Below are positions 38,546 to 48,219 of a stretch of 64,000 bases of DNA, in pieces; within the stretch, counting starts at the first letter, position 1, and the number at the start of each line of letters is the position of its first letter. Location of the stretch: assembly GCA_014728115.1 (NCBI GenBank), contig WJME01000036.1:1-64000 (forward strand), written 5' to 3'. The position numbers were made by a program, and so were the translations under genes. Origin of the DNA: Candidatus Zhuqueibacterota bacterium. Its GTDB lineage: Bacteria; Zhuqueibacterota; Zhuqueibacteria; Residuimicrobiales; Oceaniaggregativiventaceae. The notes under the pieces were generated by a model that searched no databases, was not told the DNA's origin, and saw only the letters and a program-made list of their open reading frames with translations.

Positions 38546-39442
38546 ATGGAATACAAATCGAGTGAGATAAAAGCAGGTCTCTTTATTCTTGTCAGTCTGG
38601 TTCTGCTTTTCGCTTTTTTGCTGACAATAATGGGGATAAACAGATGGGGCGATAAGGATATTTATAGAGCTCATTTTGAATATATCGGGGGGATTGAAAA
38701 GGGCTCTCTGGTACGTTTTGGCGGGCTGGAGGTCGGACGCGTCGAAAAGGTGGAATTTACCGGTCTCGATTCAGCAGAAATTGCACTGGTTTTGGAGATC
38801 GAGGAAAATACCCCTGTTCGCAAGAATAGCCGGGCATTTCTTACCACCCTGGGAATCATGGGCGCCTATTATGTAGAAATCACACCCGGCTCTGCGGATG
38901 CACCCCTTTTGCCTCCGGGTTCTGTGCTTGAAACCAAGGACGTACCAGGCTTTGTTCAATTGACAGAACCTGCGAATCAGGCCATGCAACAAGCCACCGA
39001 TCTGATCAAACGCCTCAATGATGTGTTGAATAAAGAGAATCGCCAGCAGATCGCTTCCATGCTCAAAGGCATGAATCAACTCGTCACACAAAATACCGTG
39101 CAGATGAATGAATTGATGGTCAATATGAATCGTCTTTCGCGTAAACTCGAATCCTCGGTAGATATGGCGAACATGATCATGGCTCGTAATGATTCCACAT
39201 TGCATAACAATCTCCTGGAACTGGAAATGACGCTGGCCCAGACAAGGTCGATGGCCCAAAGTGTAAACGAGTTGGTGCAAGAGTTGGATCACACTGTAGG
39301 AACCAATCGCGAACAATGGAATCAAACCATGCAAGGGATACGGGATATTACCCATCATGTCAATCAATTGACCGAATCTTTAAAAGATCGACCCTGGCTG
39401 TTGATTCGCAAAGAATATCCGGAACCCAGAACCATAGAATAG
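38546..39442 (+). CDS. mlaD: MCE family substrate-binding protein (MlaD-like)
   Basis: IGGIEKGSLVRFGGLEVGRVEKVEF; N-terminal TM anchor; C-terminal coiled coil. Confidence 0.92.
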   Translation: MEYKSSEIKAGLFILVSLVLLFAFLLTIMGINRWGDKDIYRAHFEYIGGIEKGSLVRFGGLEVGRVEKVEFTGLDSAEIALVLEIEENTPVRKNSRAFLTTLGIMGAYYVEITPGSADAPLLPPGSVLETKDVPGFVQLTEPANQAMQQATDLIKRLNDVLNKENRQQIASMLKGMNQLVTQNTVQMNELMVNMNRLSRKLESSVDMANMIMARNDSTLHNNLLELEMTLAQTRSMAQSVNELVQELDHTVGTNREQWNQTMQGIRDITHHVNQLTESLKDRPWLLIRKEYPEPRTIE

Positions 39443-40030
39443 ATGAGGACCGTTATGAGAAATATTTGGGGCATTGCACTTGCTCTCTTGGTTGTGATAA
39501 ACTGTGGAAAACCACCCCAAACGTTTAATTATAGCCTTGCACTGCCTGAACCGGAATCTTTGGATTCTCATACGACGATTCAAGCGGTTCATATTCCTCC
39601 CATCAAAGGCGAAAATCCGTATCGTCAGGATCATCTGATCTACAGGATGGATGATTTTGAATATCGCTATGATCCTTATCGTTTTTGGATATCCGCGCCG
39701 GTCAATCATTTGCACGAGCATTTGATTCACTATCTGCGCCGTTCGGGTTTGTTTCTACAGGTCGACGGTTCTTCAGCACATTTTGAAAACATGATCCACA
39801 TTCAAATTGACCTGTTATCATTCGAAGAGGTCTATACGGAACAGGGACGTCAAGCTCGGGTGGCTCTTTGGATCGATGTCCTGGATTCCGAGATCCATAC
39901 CCTTTGGTCAGGGGAAATACGCCAAATGAGTCCGATTTCCGAGGGAGGTGCTCTGGGGGTGATTTCAGCCATGAATAAAGCGACTGAGCAAGTGTTCAAA
40001 AGCTTGCTCACACGTCTTTCCTCATTATAA
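39443..40030 (+). CDS. ABC-type transport auxiliary lipoprotein (PqiC-like)
   Basis: Lipobox-like VVINCG; YSLALPEPE start, VHLIHYLRRSGLF..., located 3' of mlaD. Confidence 0.75.
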   Translation: MRTVMRNIWGIALALLVVINCGKPPQTFNYSLALPEPESLDSHTTIQAVHIPPIKGENPYRQDHLIYRMDDFEYRYDPYRFWISAPVNHLHEHLIHYLRRSGLFLQVDGSSAHFENMIHIQIDLLSFEEVYTEQGRQARVALWIDVLDSEIHTLWSGEIRQMSPISEGGALGVISAMNKATEQVFKSLLTRLSSL

Positions 40031-40084
40031 ATTCTTCTCAACTCATTCCGATTTGAAAAACAGTCATATTCGGTACGATTTTTG

Positions 40085-40129
40085 TTGACATTGTCAAAAA
40101 AATGCTTTATTATGGAAGCGCTTCCATAA
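40085..40129 (+). promoter_or_regulatory. Promoter TTGACA-17-TATTAT with overlapping 20-bp perfect palindrome (LacI-family operator)
   Basis: TTGACA 40085-40090; TATTAT 40108-40113; TTATGGAAGCGCTTCCATAA 40110-40129. Confidence 0.88.
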
Positions 40130-40158
40130 ATATGTGTTGGCCGATTAAGGAGAGAGAG

Positions 40159-41193
40159 TTGGCTGTCACCATCTATGATGTCGCAAAACGTGCTGGAGTG
40201 GGGATCGGTACGGTTTCAAGAGCCTTGAATGATCGCCCCAATATCAATACGGAGACAAAAAACCGTATTCTGAGCATCGCCAAAGAGCTCAATTACACCC
40301 CTCATAGTGTTGCCCAAAGTTTGGCCAGCAGAAAAACTCATACCATTGCAGCCATTGTTCCCTTTTTCTTTAATTATTTCTTTGTCGGTCTTTTGCGCAA
40401 TATTCAGTATGGATTATCTGCACAGGGATATAGTCTCTTGCTGTATAGTCTCGACCGTGTGGAAGACAAACAACTCCTCTTTGAAAAGGCTCTCTCGGAG
40501 AGAAAATGTGATGCGATTCTGGTTTTATCTCTCCAGGTTGGCCAGGAATATGCCGAGAAATTTCGCCGTACCCGAATTCCGGTCATGCTGATCGATAATC
40601 ATAACCCTCTACTCGATTCCATCTCGATTGCCAATGAACGCGCTGCCGAGGCCGCCACCCGTCATTTGATTAAACTGGGTCACAAGCATATCGGGTTGAT
40701 CAATGGAGATTATCACAGCTTTCCAGCCCAGTCCCGAATGCAGGGATTCGTGAAAGCAATGCGGGAAGAAAACCTGCCCATCGATCCTGCATTTGTCATC
40801 CATTGCGACGCACAAATCGGAGAAGATGGTTTTAACGAGCAAGCCGGATATTCCTCTATGCAACAGCTCCTCGCACAGGACAAGCACCCAACAGCACTCT
40901 TTGTCGCCTCTGATGTACAAGCCCTTGGAGCCATGCGCGCAGCAAAAGAGAATGGTCTCAAAATCCCGCATGACATCGCTTTAATCGGATTTGATGATAT
41001 CGATTTTGCCAAATACATGGGGCTTTCAACCATGCGACAGCCAGTAGAATTGATGGCAGAACTCGCTGTCGACAGACTCGTAAAACGTTTGCAGAATAAA
41101 ACCAAAGGGTTATTTCAGGTCGAACTCAATGCTGAACTGATTGTCCGGGAGACCTGTGGATGCAAACGCGGTTTTCAAGCTCAATTTGAATAA
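40159..41193 (+). CDS. LacI family transcriptional regulator (TTG start)
   Basis: VTIYDVAKRAGVGIGTVSRALND HTH; periplasmic-binding-like C-terminus; AAGGAG upstream of TTG 40159. Confidence 0.93.
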   Translation: MAVTIYDVAKRAGVGIGTVSRALNDRPNINTETKNRILSIAKELNYTPHSVAQSLASRKTHTIAAIVPFFFNYFFVGLLRNIQYGLSAQGYSLLLYSLDRVEDKQLLFEKALSERKCDAILVLSLQVGQEYAEKFRRTRIPVMLIDNHNPLLDSISIANERAAEAATRHLIKLGHKHIGLINGDYHSFPAQSRMQGFVKAMREENLPIDPAFVIHCDAQIGEDGFNEQAGYSSMQQLLAQDKHPTALFVASDVQALGAMRAAKENGLKIPHDIALIGFDDIDFAKYMGLSTMRQPVELMAELAVDRLVKRLQNKTKGLFQVELNAELIVRETCGCKRGFQAQFE

Positions 41194-41222
41194 AAATCGC
41201 AATTTTAGAATCGGAGAATGGT

Positions 41223-41675
41223 ATGCGATATGTACTGTTTCTTTTTTGTTGTTTGATGATCATTGGGATCTGTCCGGAATCGGTTTGGGCGGGTACCACT
41301 GGCAAGATCTCGGGCAAAGTCATCGATGCAGAAACCAAAGAACCCTTGCCAGGTGTGAATGTGTTCATCGAAAACACCACGATGGGCGCAGCCACAGATG
41401 TACAAGGCCATTATGTGATTCTCAATGTACCACCGGGAAAATATATCTTGATGGCCAGGATGATGGGCTATAGCCCTACCCGCGTTCAGAATGTAAACGT
41501 TTCCATCGATCTTACGACCGAAATCAATTTTGAACTCACAACAACCGTTCTTGCAATCGATGAAGCCGTTACTATCACCGCCGAAAGGCCCATGGTCATC
41601 AAAGATCAAACCGCAACCACTGCCGTTGTTGGCGCTGAGGATATTCAGGCTTTGCCAGTGACCGAAGTTTTCTGA
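41223..41675 (+). pseudogene. 5' fragment of a TonB-dependent receptor (signal peptide + CarboxypepD_reg-like domain, truncated before/in the plug)
   Basis: ISGKVIDAETKEPLPGVNVFIENTTMGAATDVQGHYVILNVPPGKYIL...TAVVGAEDIQALPVTEVF then stop. Confidence 0.85.
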
Positions 41676-42024
41676 ATACAAAGGCAAGTTGCTTTATTGT
41701 CTCATCAAAAGGAACATTATAATAGCTTTGTATATGAAAGCAGAGTTGCCAAAGATCGGTATCGATTTGCTGTAAACGGGTTTCAGGGGTATTGTATCCC
41801 CAGGTGGTCTTGAGATATCGCCAGTCAGATGATTGAACACTTTTGTTGGTGATAACACCCGTATGCGCATAAACTTCTGTGGCACCGACCAGGCCTCTGT
41901 TTCCTTCTTGTGCATTGAACAGAACAGTGATGGTATCGTTACGTGAAGGAAAAAGAGGACTCCAGGTTACCACCTGGGCCTGGAGGTTAAATGAGAAAAG
42001 AATGAACAATAAAATCCTTTTCAT
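41599..42024 (-). pseudogene. 5' fragment of an alpha-amylase-type secreted protein (N-terminal domain), truncated near 41671
   Basis: Signal peptide; VVTWSPLFPSRNDTITVLFNAQEGNRGL...VYAHTGVITNKS...DWRYLKTTWG...KQLAFVFR, then non-homologous tail antisense to the TonB fragment. Confidence 0.7.
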
Positions 42025-42186
42025 GGAATGATCCTTATTCTACAAAAGGTTATGAATAGTGTACCCCTCTGCCGGAACAACAGCAGGAGAGTTGAGTAAA
42101 TAAATATATAGAGTATTTTTCGAAAAATATGGAATTAATTGTTTTCTGACAATAGTTTTGTTTAACTATTGTATAGGGAGACCGGA

Positions 42187-42789
42187 ATGAACGAGTTTAA
42201 TTTTTTAAAAACAGACAAGGACCTCGAGCGTCGAGTCGGCAAACAACACATGTCCTGGTTATATAAACCAGAGCGTTCAAGAAAACTGTTATACACGATT
42301 TTTGGAATCATTCTCGCTCTTGCAGCAGCCATCTATTGGTTTGGAGCCGATTTATTGCCCTTTTTACAAAAGGTGCCGGTATATATTGTGTATGCGTTGA
42401 TCTTTTTGGCAGGACCTATCGCCAACTGGGTGACAAAACAGGGAAAAGATCAAGAATGGACACTCTATGAAAAAGGATACAGACTGCGGATTATTGATGG
42501 CAGCAATATCAAATCGACTGAATATGGATTTTATAACGATTTTGATACTGTTTCCTATAATGAAAAAGGTGTCAAATTAAAAAGCAATAATCCCATACAA
42601 AAATCGGTTCTCATGAGAACACGAGGAAATACCATGGCTGTTTATATGTATGTTCGGGAACGCCTGGGCATCGAAGAGACAGAAAAAATGTCCAAGAGAA
42701 CCATGCGACAATTTACACCCCAGTCCAGGGAACATAAAAAGATCCGCGAATATGAAAAGCGAAGCAAATACGACATGCATTCGAAATAG
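42187..42789 (+). CDS. Conserved hypothetical membrane protein
   Basis: Two TM helices (LYTIFGIILALAAAIYWFG; VPVYIVYALIFLAGPIA); start at MNEFNFLK after AGGGAGA. Confidence 0.7.
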   Translation: MNEFNFLKTDKDLERRVGKQHMSWLYKPERSRKLLYTIFGIILALAAAIYWFGADLLPFLQKVPVYIVYALIFLAGPIANWVTKQGKDQEWTLYEKGYRLRIIDGSNIKSTEYGFYNDFDTVSYNEKGVKLKSNNPIQKSVLMRTRGNTMAVYMYVRERLGIEETEKMSKRTMRQFTPQSREHKKIREYEKRSKYDMHSK

Positions 42790-42809
42790 AATAGATTCGG
42801 TCAAGAGAT

Positions 42810-44984
42810 CTATTCGGGTATCGTGGTCAACCGGTCTATTATCTGACTGGCTTTTTGGACAAGATGTTTATGTTGGTCCTGAACCTCTTGAATAAACGGA
42901 TTTTCTTTTGGATCTCCCATCACGGCGATCATCTCTTTGTCGTTTCGAAAGGTCATGCGCCTATAATCGCAATCATAATCTTTTTGACGGGACTGGATGG
43001 TCCATTCCAGTAAAAGCTTGTCGGTGGTGATCATCTCTCGCAATTGATCGATGATCCATGAGCAATCGATATCCTCATTTGATGTAAGAGTGACTTTGAG
43101 CAGCATATGCACACCGTGCCACATTTTCTTCTCAGGATATTGTTGCCATAGGCGATCATATGCGTGATGCATTTCTTGCCAGGAATTGATTTTACCTTGC
43201 TTGACCTGTTCAATGATTTCATATACCTGATGTTCCGGTATCAGCTGGCCGCCTATGTTCATCCAGTTATGATCGACATGCATATTTTTGCTCAGGTATT
43301 CGGCGGGATTTTCGTGTGGCGCCTCTGTACCCCGTTTATCCATGGCACGCATTAATTCCAGCTGTCCATAATAAGCGATCATCCTGCGGTAGAGCCGGTA
43401 GCCCTGAATGGGTTTCCTGACTTGCGCCCTTCCATTTTTGACCAGTCCCTCCAATAAAAGTATCGGTTCCTCCGTAACAGGCGTATCGGTCTCCAGGTGA
43501 GCAGGATCGAATCCCTCTTTTTGCGCCAGTTCATGTTTCAGTTTTTTCAGGGCGCTGTACATTTCCTCTACGGTATCCGGTGCCAGATAATTCATTTCAA
43601 TATGCTGGTCCTTGACTTTTCTCTTGTCGCGCTTTTGAAATTTCCAGGAGTTACGAGCCAGAGCGTACATGTTATATCTGAACCAATAGGCCGGCAGGAT
43701 TTGTATGGTTGAGGAATCTTGTCCCAGACTTACCAGAGAAAAGGGGAATAGGATATTCATCTCTCTCTCATAGGTACCTTTGGTCACCAGAACAAAGGAA
43801 GCGAACCTGGAATTGTGTTTAAAGTTGGTCTCCAATCCGGGCCAAAACCCCCGGTTGGCGATGATTTCGCCGTCAGCAGCCCGGCTGTTATGATTGGAGC
43901 CGATCGTTGCCCCAGCAGCAATATTGGATTGTCCCATGACCGTGGAGGCGATAAGAAAAGAGTTGTTATGATGTTGCTCGTGAAAATTGAATACGAGATT
44001 ATTGAGGATTTCACAACACGAAACAGTAGAATTTGGACCCAAAAAAGAATTGATCAGTCTGGCGCCATATTTCAACTGAACATTCCGGCCGGTGACAAAA
44101 CGAACAGCTTTTACTCCGTAAAAGATGCGATTGTTATAGCCTATGATTCCATTGACCATTTCGACTCCTTCTCCGATCTGGGTGGGTTCTTCCGGACTGC
44201 TTTGAATCGTGAGATTTTTGAGTTTGTTCGCTCCTTTGATATAAGCATTTTCCCCGATATAAACATCTTTGATGATCCGGCAATTTTTTACCACCGAATT
44301 ATTGCCCACGATTCCATAATATCCTCTTCTCACATCTCCCTGATCATCTGTCATTTGTTGAAATCGTCTCATCAGATCAGATTGGTCGCGGAAACTCGAC
44401 CAAATATAGGCGTCTGCCGGCAAAATACCTGCAAACGGAAGGATTTTGCGGCCGCCATTCTCATTCGCCACCTCAAGCCAGATGCGTACTTTTTCGTTTT
44501 CTCCCTCTTTGACGATCCCATTGCCAAATTTTGCATGGTCGACGGTTAACATTTCCTGGATATTAAACAGGATGGTTTCGTTTCCAATAATATAGTGAGC
44601 CAGGTGGTGGACATTTCTCAGAACCACATTATCACCGATATCGCATGACATGACAGAACAGTTATTGAGACCAACCGGCAAACACAGCTTGTTGTATTCC
44701 AGGTAGCCCGGAGTCATGTCACCGATTCTGACCATTCCCCAGAAATCGCAGTTTCGTACCAAATTGGGATTAAAATGTTTCGTGACGAACAATGTATCCC
44801 AGCTTTCGGCTGTATTGTTATTTTTGACCAGAATTTCAATTTCTTCGGATGTCAGTGATCGATAGACACGACCATTATTCTGCAAATTGCGAAAAAAATG
44901 ATCGTCATCTTTTTGTACGCGAAAGGTGGGGGGAACAAAATATTGGGTCATTTCTTCAAGCTGACCTCGTTTTATAGGGCTCAT
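42810..44984 (-). CDS. DUF4954 family protein with left-handed beta-helix (hexapeptide) region
   Basis: Hexapeptide-like turns (IVGNNSVVKNCRIIKDVYIGENAYIKGANKLKNL; VMGQSNIAAGATIGSNHNSR); ILPFAGILPADAYIWSSFRDQ. Confidence 0.8.
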   Translation of the reverse strand: MSPIKRGQLEEMTQYFVPPTFRVQKDDDHFFRNLQNNGRVYRSLTSEEIEILVKNNNTAESWDTLFVTKHFNPNLVRNCDFWGMVRIGDMTPGYLEYNKLCLPVGLNNCSVMSCDIGDNVVLRNVHHLAHYIIGNETILFNIQEMLTVDHAKFGNGIVKEGENEKVRIWLEVANENGGRKILPFAGILPADAYIWSSFRDQSDLMRRFQQMTDDQGDVRRGYYGIVGNNSVVKNCRIIKDVYIGENAYIKGANKLKNLTIQSSPEEPTQIGEGVEMVNGIIGYNNRIFYGVKAVRFVTGRNVQLKYGARLINSFLGPNSTVSCCEILNNLVFNFHEQHHNNSFLIASTVMGQSNIAAGATIGSNHNSRAADGEIIANRGFWPGLETNFKHNSRFASFVLVTKGTYEREMNILFPFSLVSLGQDSSTIQILPAYWFRYNMYALARNSWKFQKRDKRKVKDQHIEMNYLAPDTVEEMYSALKKLKHELAQKEGFDPAHLETDTPVTEEPILLLEGLVKNGRAQVRKPIQGYRLYRRMIAYYGQLELMRAMDKRGTEAPHENPAEYLSKNMHVDHNWMNIGGQLIPEHQVYEIIEQVKQGKINSWQEMHHAYDRLWQQYPEKKMWHGVHMLLKVTLTSNEDIDCSWIIDQLREMITTDKLLLEWTIQSRQKDYDCDYRRMTFRNDKEMIAVMGDPKENPFIQEVQDQHKHLVQKASQIIDRLTTIPE

Positions 44985-45019
44985 ATTTTCTCCTCTATGC
45001 TAAACATATCACCGGCCGG

Positions 45020-45048
45020 ATACCCGGCAATCAGCTCTTGCCGGGTAT
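45020..45048. other. Strong hairpin in divergent intergenic region
   Basis: ATACCCGGCAA-TCAGCTC-TTGCCGGGTAT, 11-bp perfect stem. Confidence 0.6.
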
Positions 45049-45295
45049 AGGCTTGCAAAAAATGGGGTGGAATATTTACGCACGTTTTCCAAACTCCCCG
45101 GAACAAGGGTTGGTGAGGGGATCTGTTTCCCGGGAAACAAAAAAGTAGTGAAATTTCCGGGGGTTTGCAAGGTCAAAATAGGGAAATTATCGTCTTGAAA
45201 GGAGCGAGTATTAAAATCTTTTAGCAAAACACGATTTGAATCAGAGACAAAGAGATCATTTTTGTGTCCTTGTGAATAGTTGGCAAAATTTTCAC

Positions 45296-45339
45296 TTGAC
45301 ATATTAAAAATAAATAGATATATTTAACTAGAAAGTTAA
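45296..45339 (+). promoter_or_regulatory. Promoter TTGACA-17-TATATT with abutting palindromic putative TetR operator
   Basis: TTGACA 45296-45301, TATATT 45319-45324, TTAACTagaaAGTTAA 45324-45339. Confidence 0.75.
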
Positions 45340-45358
45340 ACTAAATGGTTGGTTAATT

Positions 45359-45979
45359 ATGGCAGATTCAAGACAAAAAATCATTGAACAGGCGACTCGA
45401 GAATTTAGCGAGTATGGATATAATGGCGCCAGAATGCAAAGAATAGCGGACAAGGCAAGCGTCAATAAGGCCATGATCTATTATTATTTTTCTTCCAAGG
45501 ACCAACTTTTTGAAACGATCATCCGGGAAACATTCAGTCAGATCTTTGCAACATTGGGTAAAATCCTTGTCCCCGGACAACTCGATTTGGAGGATATGAT
45601 CAGACAGATGATTTATGCCCATATCGACTTTTTGGCTGCCAATCGCGACTTTCCAAAAATTCTCCTGAGAGAAATTCATGGTAAAAATCCTATCCCCCTC
45701 AAAGTGGTCAGAGAATTGGTCAACGAATTTGGACGAGATAACATTATGTACTTTTTCCGACAGGTCGAACAAGCAAAAAATGAAGAAAAAATACGCAATG
45801 TCGATGCCATGCAAACACTCTGGAGTATCATCGCACTGAATATCTTTTATTTTGTCACCGAACCGATTTTATCCATTTTTTGGCAAAGCAGCGATGCTGC
45901 GGATGTTTTGGAAAACCGAAAACAAGCAATCATCGATCTGGTCCTGTACGGTTTATTACCCCGAAAGGATGAGGAGTAG
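45359..45979 (+). CDS. TetR/AcrR family transcriptional regulator
   Basis: IIEQATREFSEYGYNGARMQRIADKASVNKAMIYYYFSSKDQLF. Confidence 0.95.
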   Translation: MADSRQKIIEQATREFSEYGYNGARMQRIADKASVNKAMIYYYFSSKDQLFETIIRETFSQIFATLGKILVPGQLDLEDMIRQMIYAHIDFLAANRDFPKILLREIHGKNPIPLKVVRELVNEFGRDNIMYFFRQVEQAKNEEKIRNVDAMQTLWSIIALNIFYFVTEPILSIFWQSSDAADVLENRKQAIIDLVLYGLLPRKDEE

Positions 45980-45982
45980 GTT

Positions 45983-47320
45983 ATGAATTCCATCAAAGCC
46001 ATGCTTTTTTTCTTGCTGCCCATCTGTCTGAATGGACAAATTCTTACTGTTCAACAATGCATTGACCGGGCCCTGGCAAACAATTCAGAGTTGGCTGCCG
46101 ATGTTACCCAGTATGAAAAACGCCTGAGCCAGGTCAAAGAAGCGTCCAGCCAGCTCTTGCCCCAGGCAGATCTGTCGCTCAGTTATCAGCGTCAAAGCAC
46201 GGTGCCAGAGTTAGAGTTTCCACAAGGGACGTTACCAGGGGGAATGCCTTTATCCGGTCTTTTTCCCAAAGGTGGATTCGAGCTGGGCTCGCCCGATCAA
46301 ATCGATGCACGATTAAAAATATCTCAGCCTCTGTTCACCGGTTTTCGATTACGCAGGCAAAAAGAGGCCCGCAAGGAACACGTAAATGTTTCAAAGCAAA
46401 ACATGGAACAGAATAAACGAGATCTGATCTTTCGAGTTTATAAAACTTATGGACAGGTTCTGCAAGCTCGGAATTTGGTAGACATTGCCGAGACCAGCAG
46501 AAACCAAATCCAGTCTCACCTCCAGGACGTACAACATCTGTTACAGCAAGGCATGGCTCGCAAAGACCAGGTGCTGCGGGTCAAAGTCAAACTGTCCGAG
46601 GCAGAATTAACGATTTTAAAGGCTCAAAATGGTTTAAAGCTGAGCAAAGCAGCCCTTGAACAGACAATAGGAGAATCTCTGGATCACAGTTTGCATTTCA
46701 CAGAGTGGCAACTGGCGATTGATGTCGATTCACTGGCAGTGGCTATCGACCGGGCATTGAAAAATCGCTCCGAGATTCAGGCACTCAATCGTATGCATGC
46801 GGCCACGCGAATACAAACTCAAATCGCAAAAGGAGGCAGATGGCCCTCGGTTTCGGCCTTTGGTATACTGGGTTATGGAAAGCCCGGATTGGATTTTATT
46901 GAAAATGAATGGATGGATTATTGGATCGTTGGCATAGGCAGCCAGTGGAAAGTATGGGACTGGGGGAAAACCAATGCTCAGATAGAATACGCACAACTCG
47001 AATCCCGGCGACTGGAATATCAACTGGAGGCAGTGAGAGATGCCATTCGACTGGATGTAGAACAAGCCTGGTTTAATTGGCAGGAAACCGCAGAACGGAT
47101 CCAATTAACCCTGGAAATTGAAGAGCAAGCCCGTCTCTCTTTTGAGATTGTCAATAATTCTTTCAATCAAGGCATGGCCACACAGAGTGAGGTTCTTGAT
47201 GCCCAGTCCGAATTGACCCGAGCCCGTACCCTTGTGGTTCAGACCCGAATAGAGCACAGCGTTGCAGCTGCCAATTTGGCGCGTGCGATGGAAATGAATA
47301 TAGAAACACATAAAAAGTGA
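45983..47320 (+). CDS. TolC family outer membrane protein
   Basis: LTVQQCIDRALANNSELAADV; OEP repeats; operon position. Confidence 0.92.
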   Translation: MNSIKAMLFFLLPICLNGQILTVQQCIDRALANNSELAADVTQYEKRLSQVKEASSQLLPQADLSLSYQRQSTVPELEFPQGTLPGGMPLSGLFPKGGFELGSPDQIDARLKISQPLFTGFRLRRQKEARKEHVNVSKQNMEQNKRDLIFRVYKTYGQVLQARNLVDIAETSRNQIQSHLQDVQHLLQQGMARKDQVLRVKVKLSEAELTILKAQNGLKLSKAALEQTIGESLDHSLHFTEWQLAIDVDSLAVAIDRALKNRSEIQALNRMHAATRIQTQIAKGGRWPSVSAFGILGYGKPGLDFIENEWMDYWIVGIGSQWKVWDWGKTNAQIEYAQLESRRLEYQLEAVRDAIRLDVEQAWFNWQETAERIQLTLEIEEQARLSFEIVNNSFNQGMATQSEVLDAQSELTRARTLVVQTRIEHSVAAANLARAMEMNIETHKK

Positions 47321-47327
47321 GGCTGTC

Positions 47328-48206
47328 ATGCAAAGGATGATCTTGTTTGTTTTATGCATCGCTTTATTGAATTGTGATAACGCCGATAATGAGGTGCTTT
47401 GGGGGAGTGGCACCCTGGAAGCGACTAAAGTACTCGTGAGCTCCCAGGTTTCCGGGATTATTCTTGAAGCATTTGTTGATCAGGGCAATCAGGTCAACGA
47501 GGGACAATTGATGTTCGTGGTGGATACGGTCAAGCTGGCCCTGCAAAAGGAACAGGCAAAAGCCGGACTCGAACAAGTGGCAGTACAGAGAACCATCGCC
47601 CGCCAATCGATCGAATTGGCCCGAGAAAAACTCGATCTCGCGAAAAAACGCTATGATCGAATCTCGGCTCTGTCAGAGAAAAACAGTGCCACACAGCAGC
47701 AACTAGATGAAGTTAAAGTGGCATTAAAAGCGGCAGAAACACAGGTTGAAACATCACAAAATCAATTAAATGTCCTCAAAGCGCAGCAAAATCAATTGCA
47801 AGCCCAGATAAAACTGGTCGAACAACAAATATCTGATGCCAAAATTAATGCACCGCTCTTTGCAACCGTCCTGGAGGTCTATGTCGAACGTGGAGAACTT
47901 GCCAAACCCGGTGCACCAATGGCTCATCTCGCCGATCTTTCGGAAATGACCATAGATGTTTACATTTCGGAAATAAATTTGGGCAAAGTCAGAATAGGTC
48001 AGACAGCGAATCTTGAAATCGATTCATTCCCTGACCGGCAATTCCCGGCTACGGTGGTCTGGGTTTCAGAAATCGCCGAGTTTACTCCTAAAAATATTCA
48101 GACCAAAGAGGCTCGGGCGGATTTGGTTTATGCCGTAAAATTGCGACTCGAGAATCCGGAGGGAATCTTGAAAATTGGAATGCCTGCAGATGTATATTTC
48201 CAATAA
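47328..48206 (+). CDS. HlyD family periplasmic adaptor (lipoprotein-like)
   Basis: SSQVSGIILEAFVDQGNQVNEGQLMFVVD; coiled coil; YVERGELAKPGAPMAHLADLSEMTIDVYISE. Confidence 0.92.
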   Translation: MQRMILFVLCIALLNCDNADNEVLWGSGTLEATKVLVSSQVSGIILEAFVDQGNQVNEGQLMFVVDTVKLALQKEQAKAGLEQVAVQRTIARQSIELAREKLDLAKKRYDRISALSEKNSATQQQLDEVKVALKAAETQVETSQNQLNVLKAQQNQLQAQIKLVEQQISDAKINAPLFATVLEVYVERGELAKPGAPMAHLADLSEMTIDVYISEINLGKVRIGQTANLEIDSFPDRQFPATVVWVSEIAEFTPKNIQTKEARADLVYAVKLRLENPEGILKIGMPADVYFQ

Positions 48207-48219
48207 CAGGAATGGTACT

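Noticed and set aside
45009-45302. 97-aa minus ORF upstream of DUF4954
   Set aside because: Overlaps the TetR promoter and intergenic hairpins; composition not protein-like.
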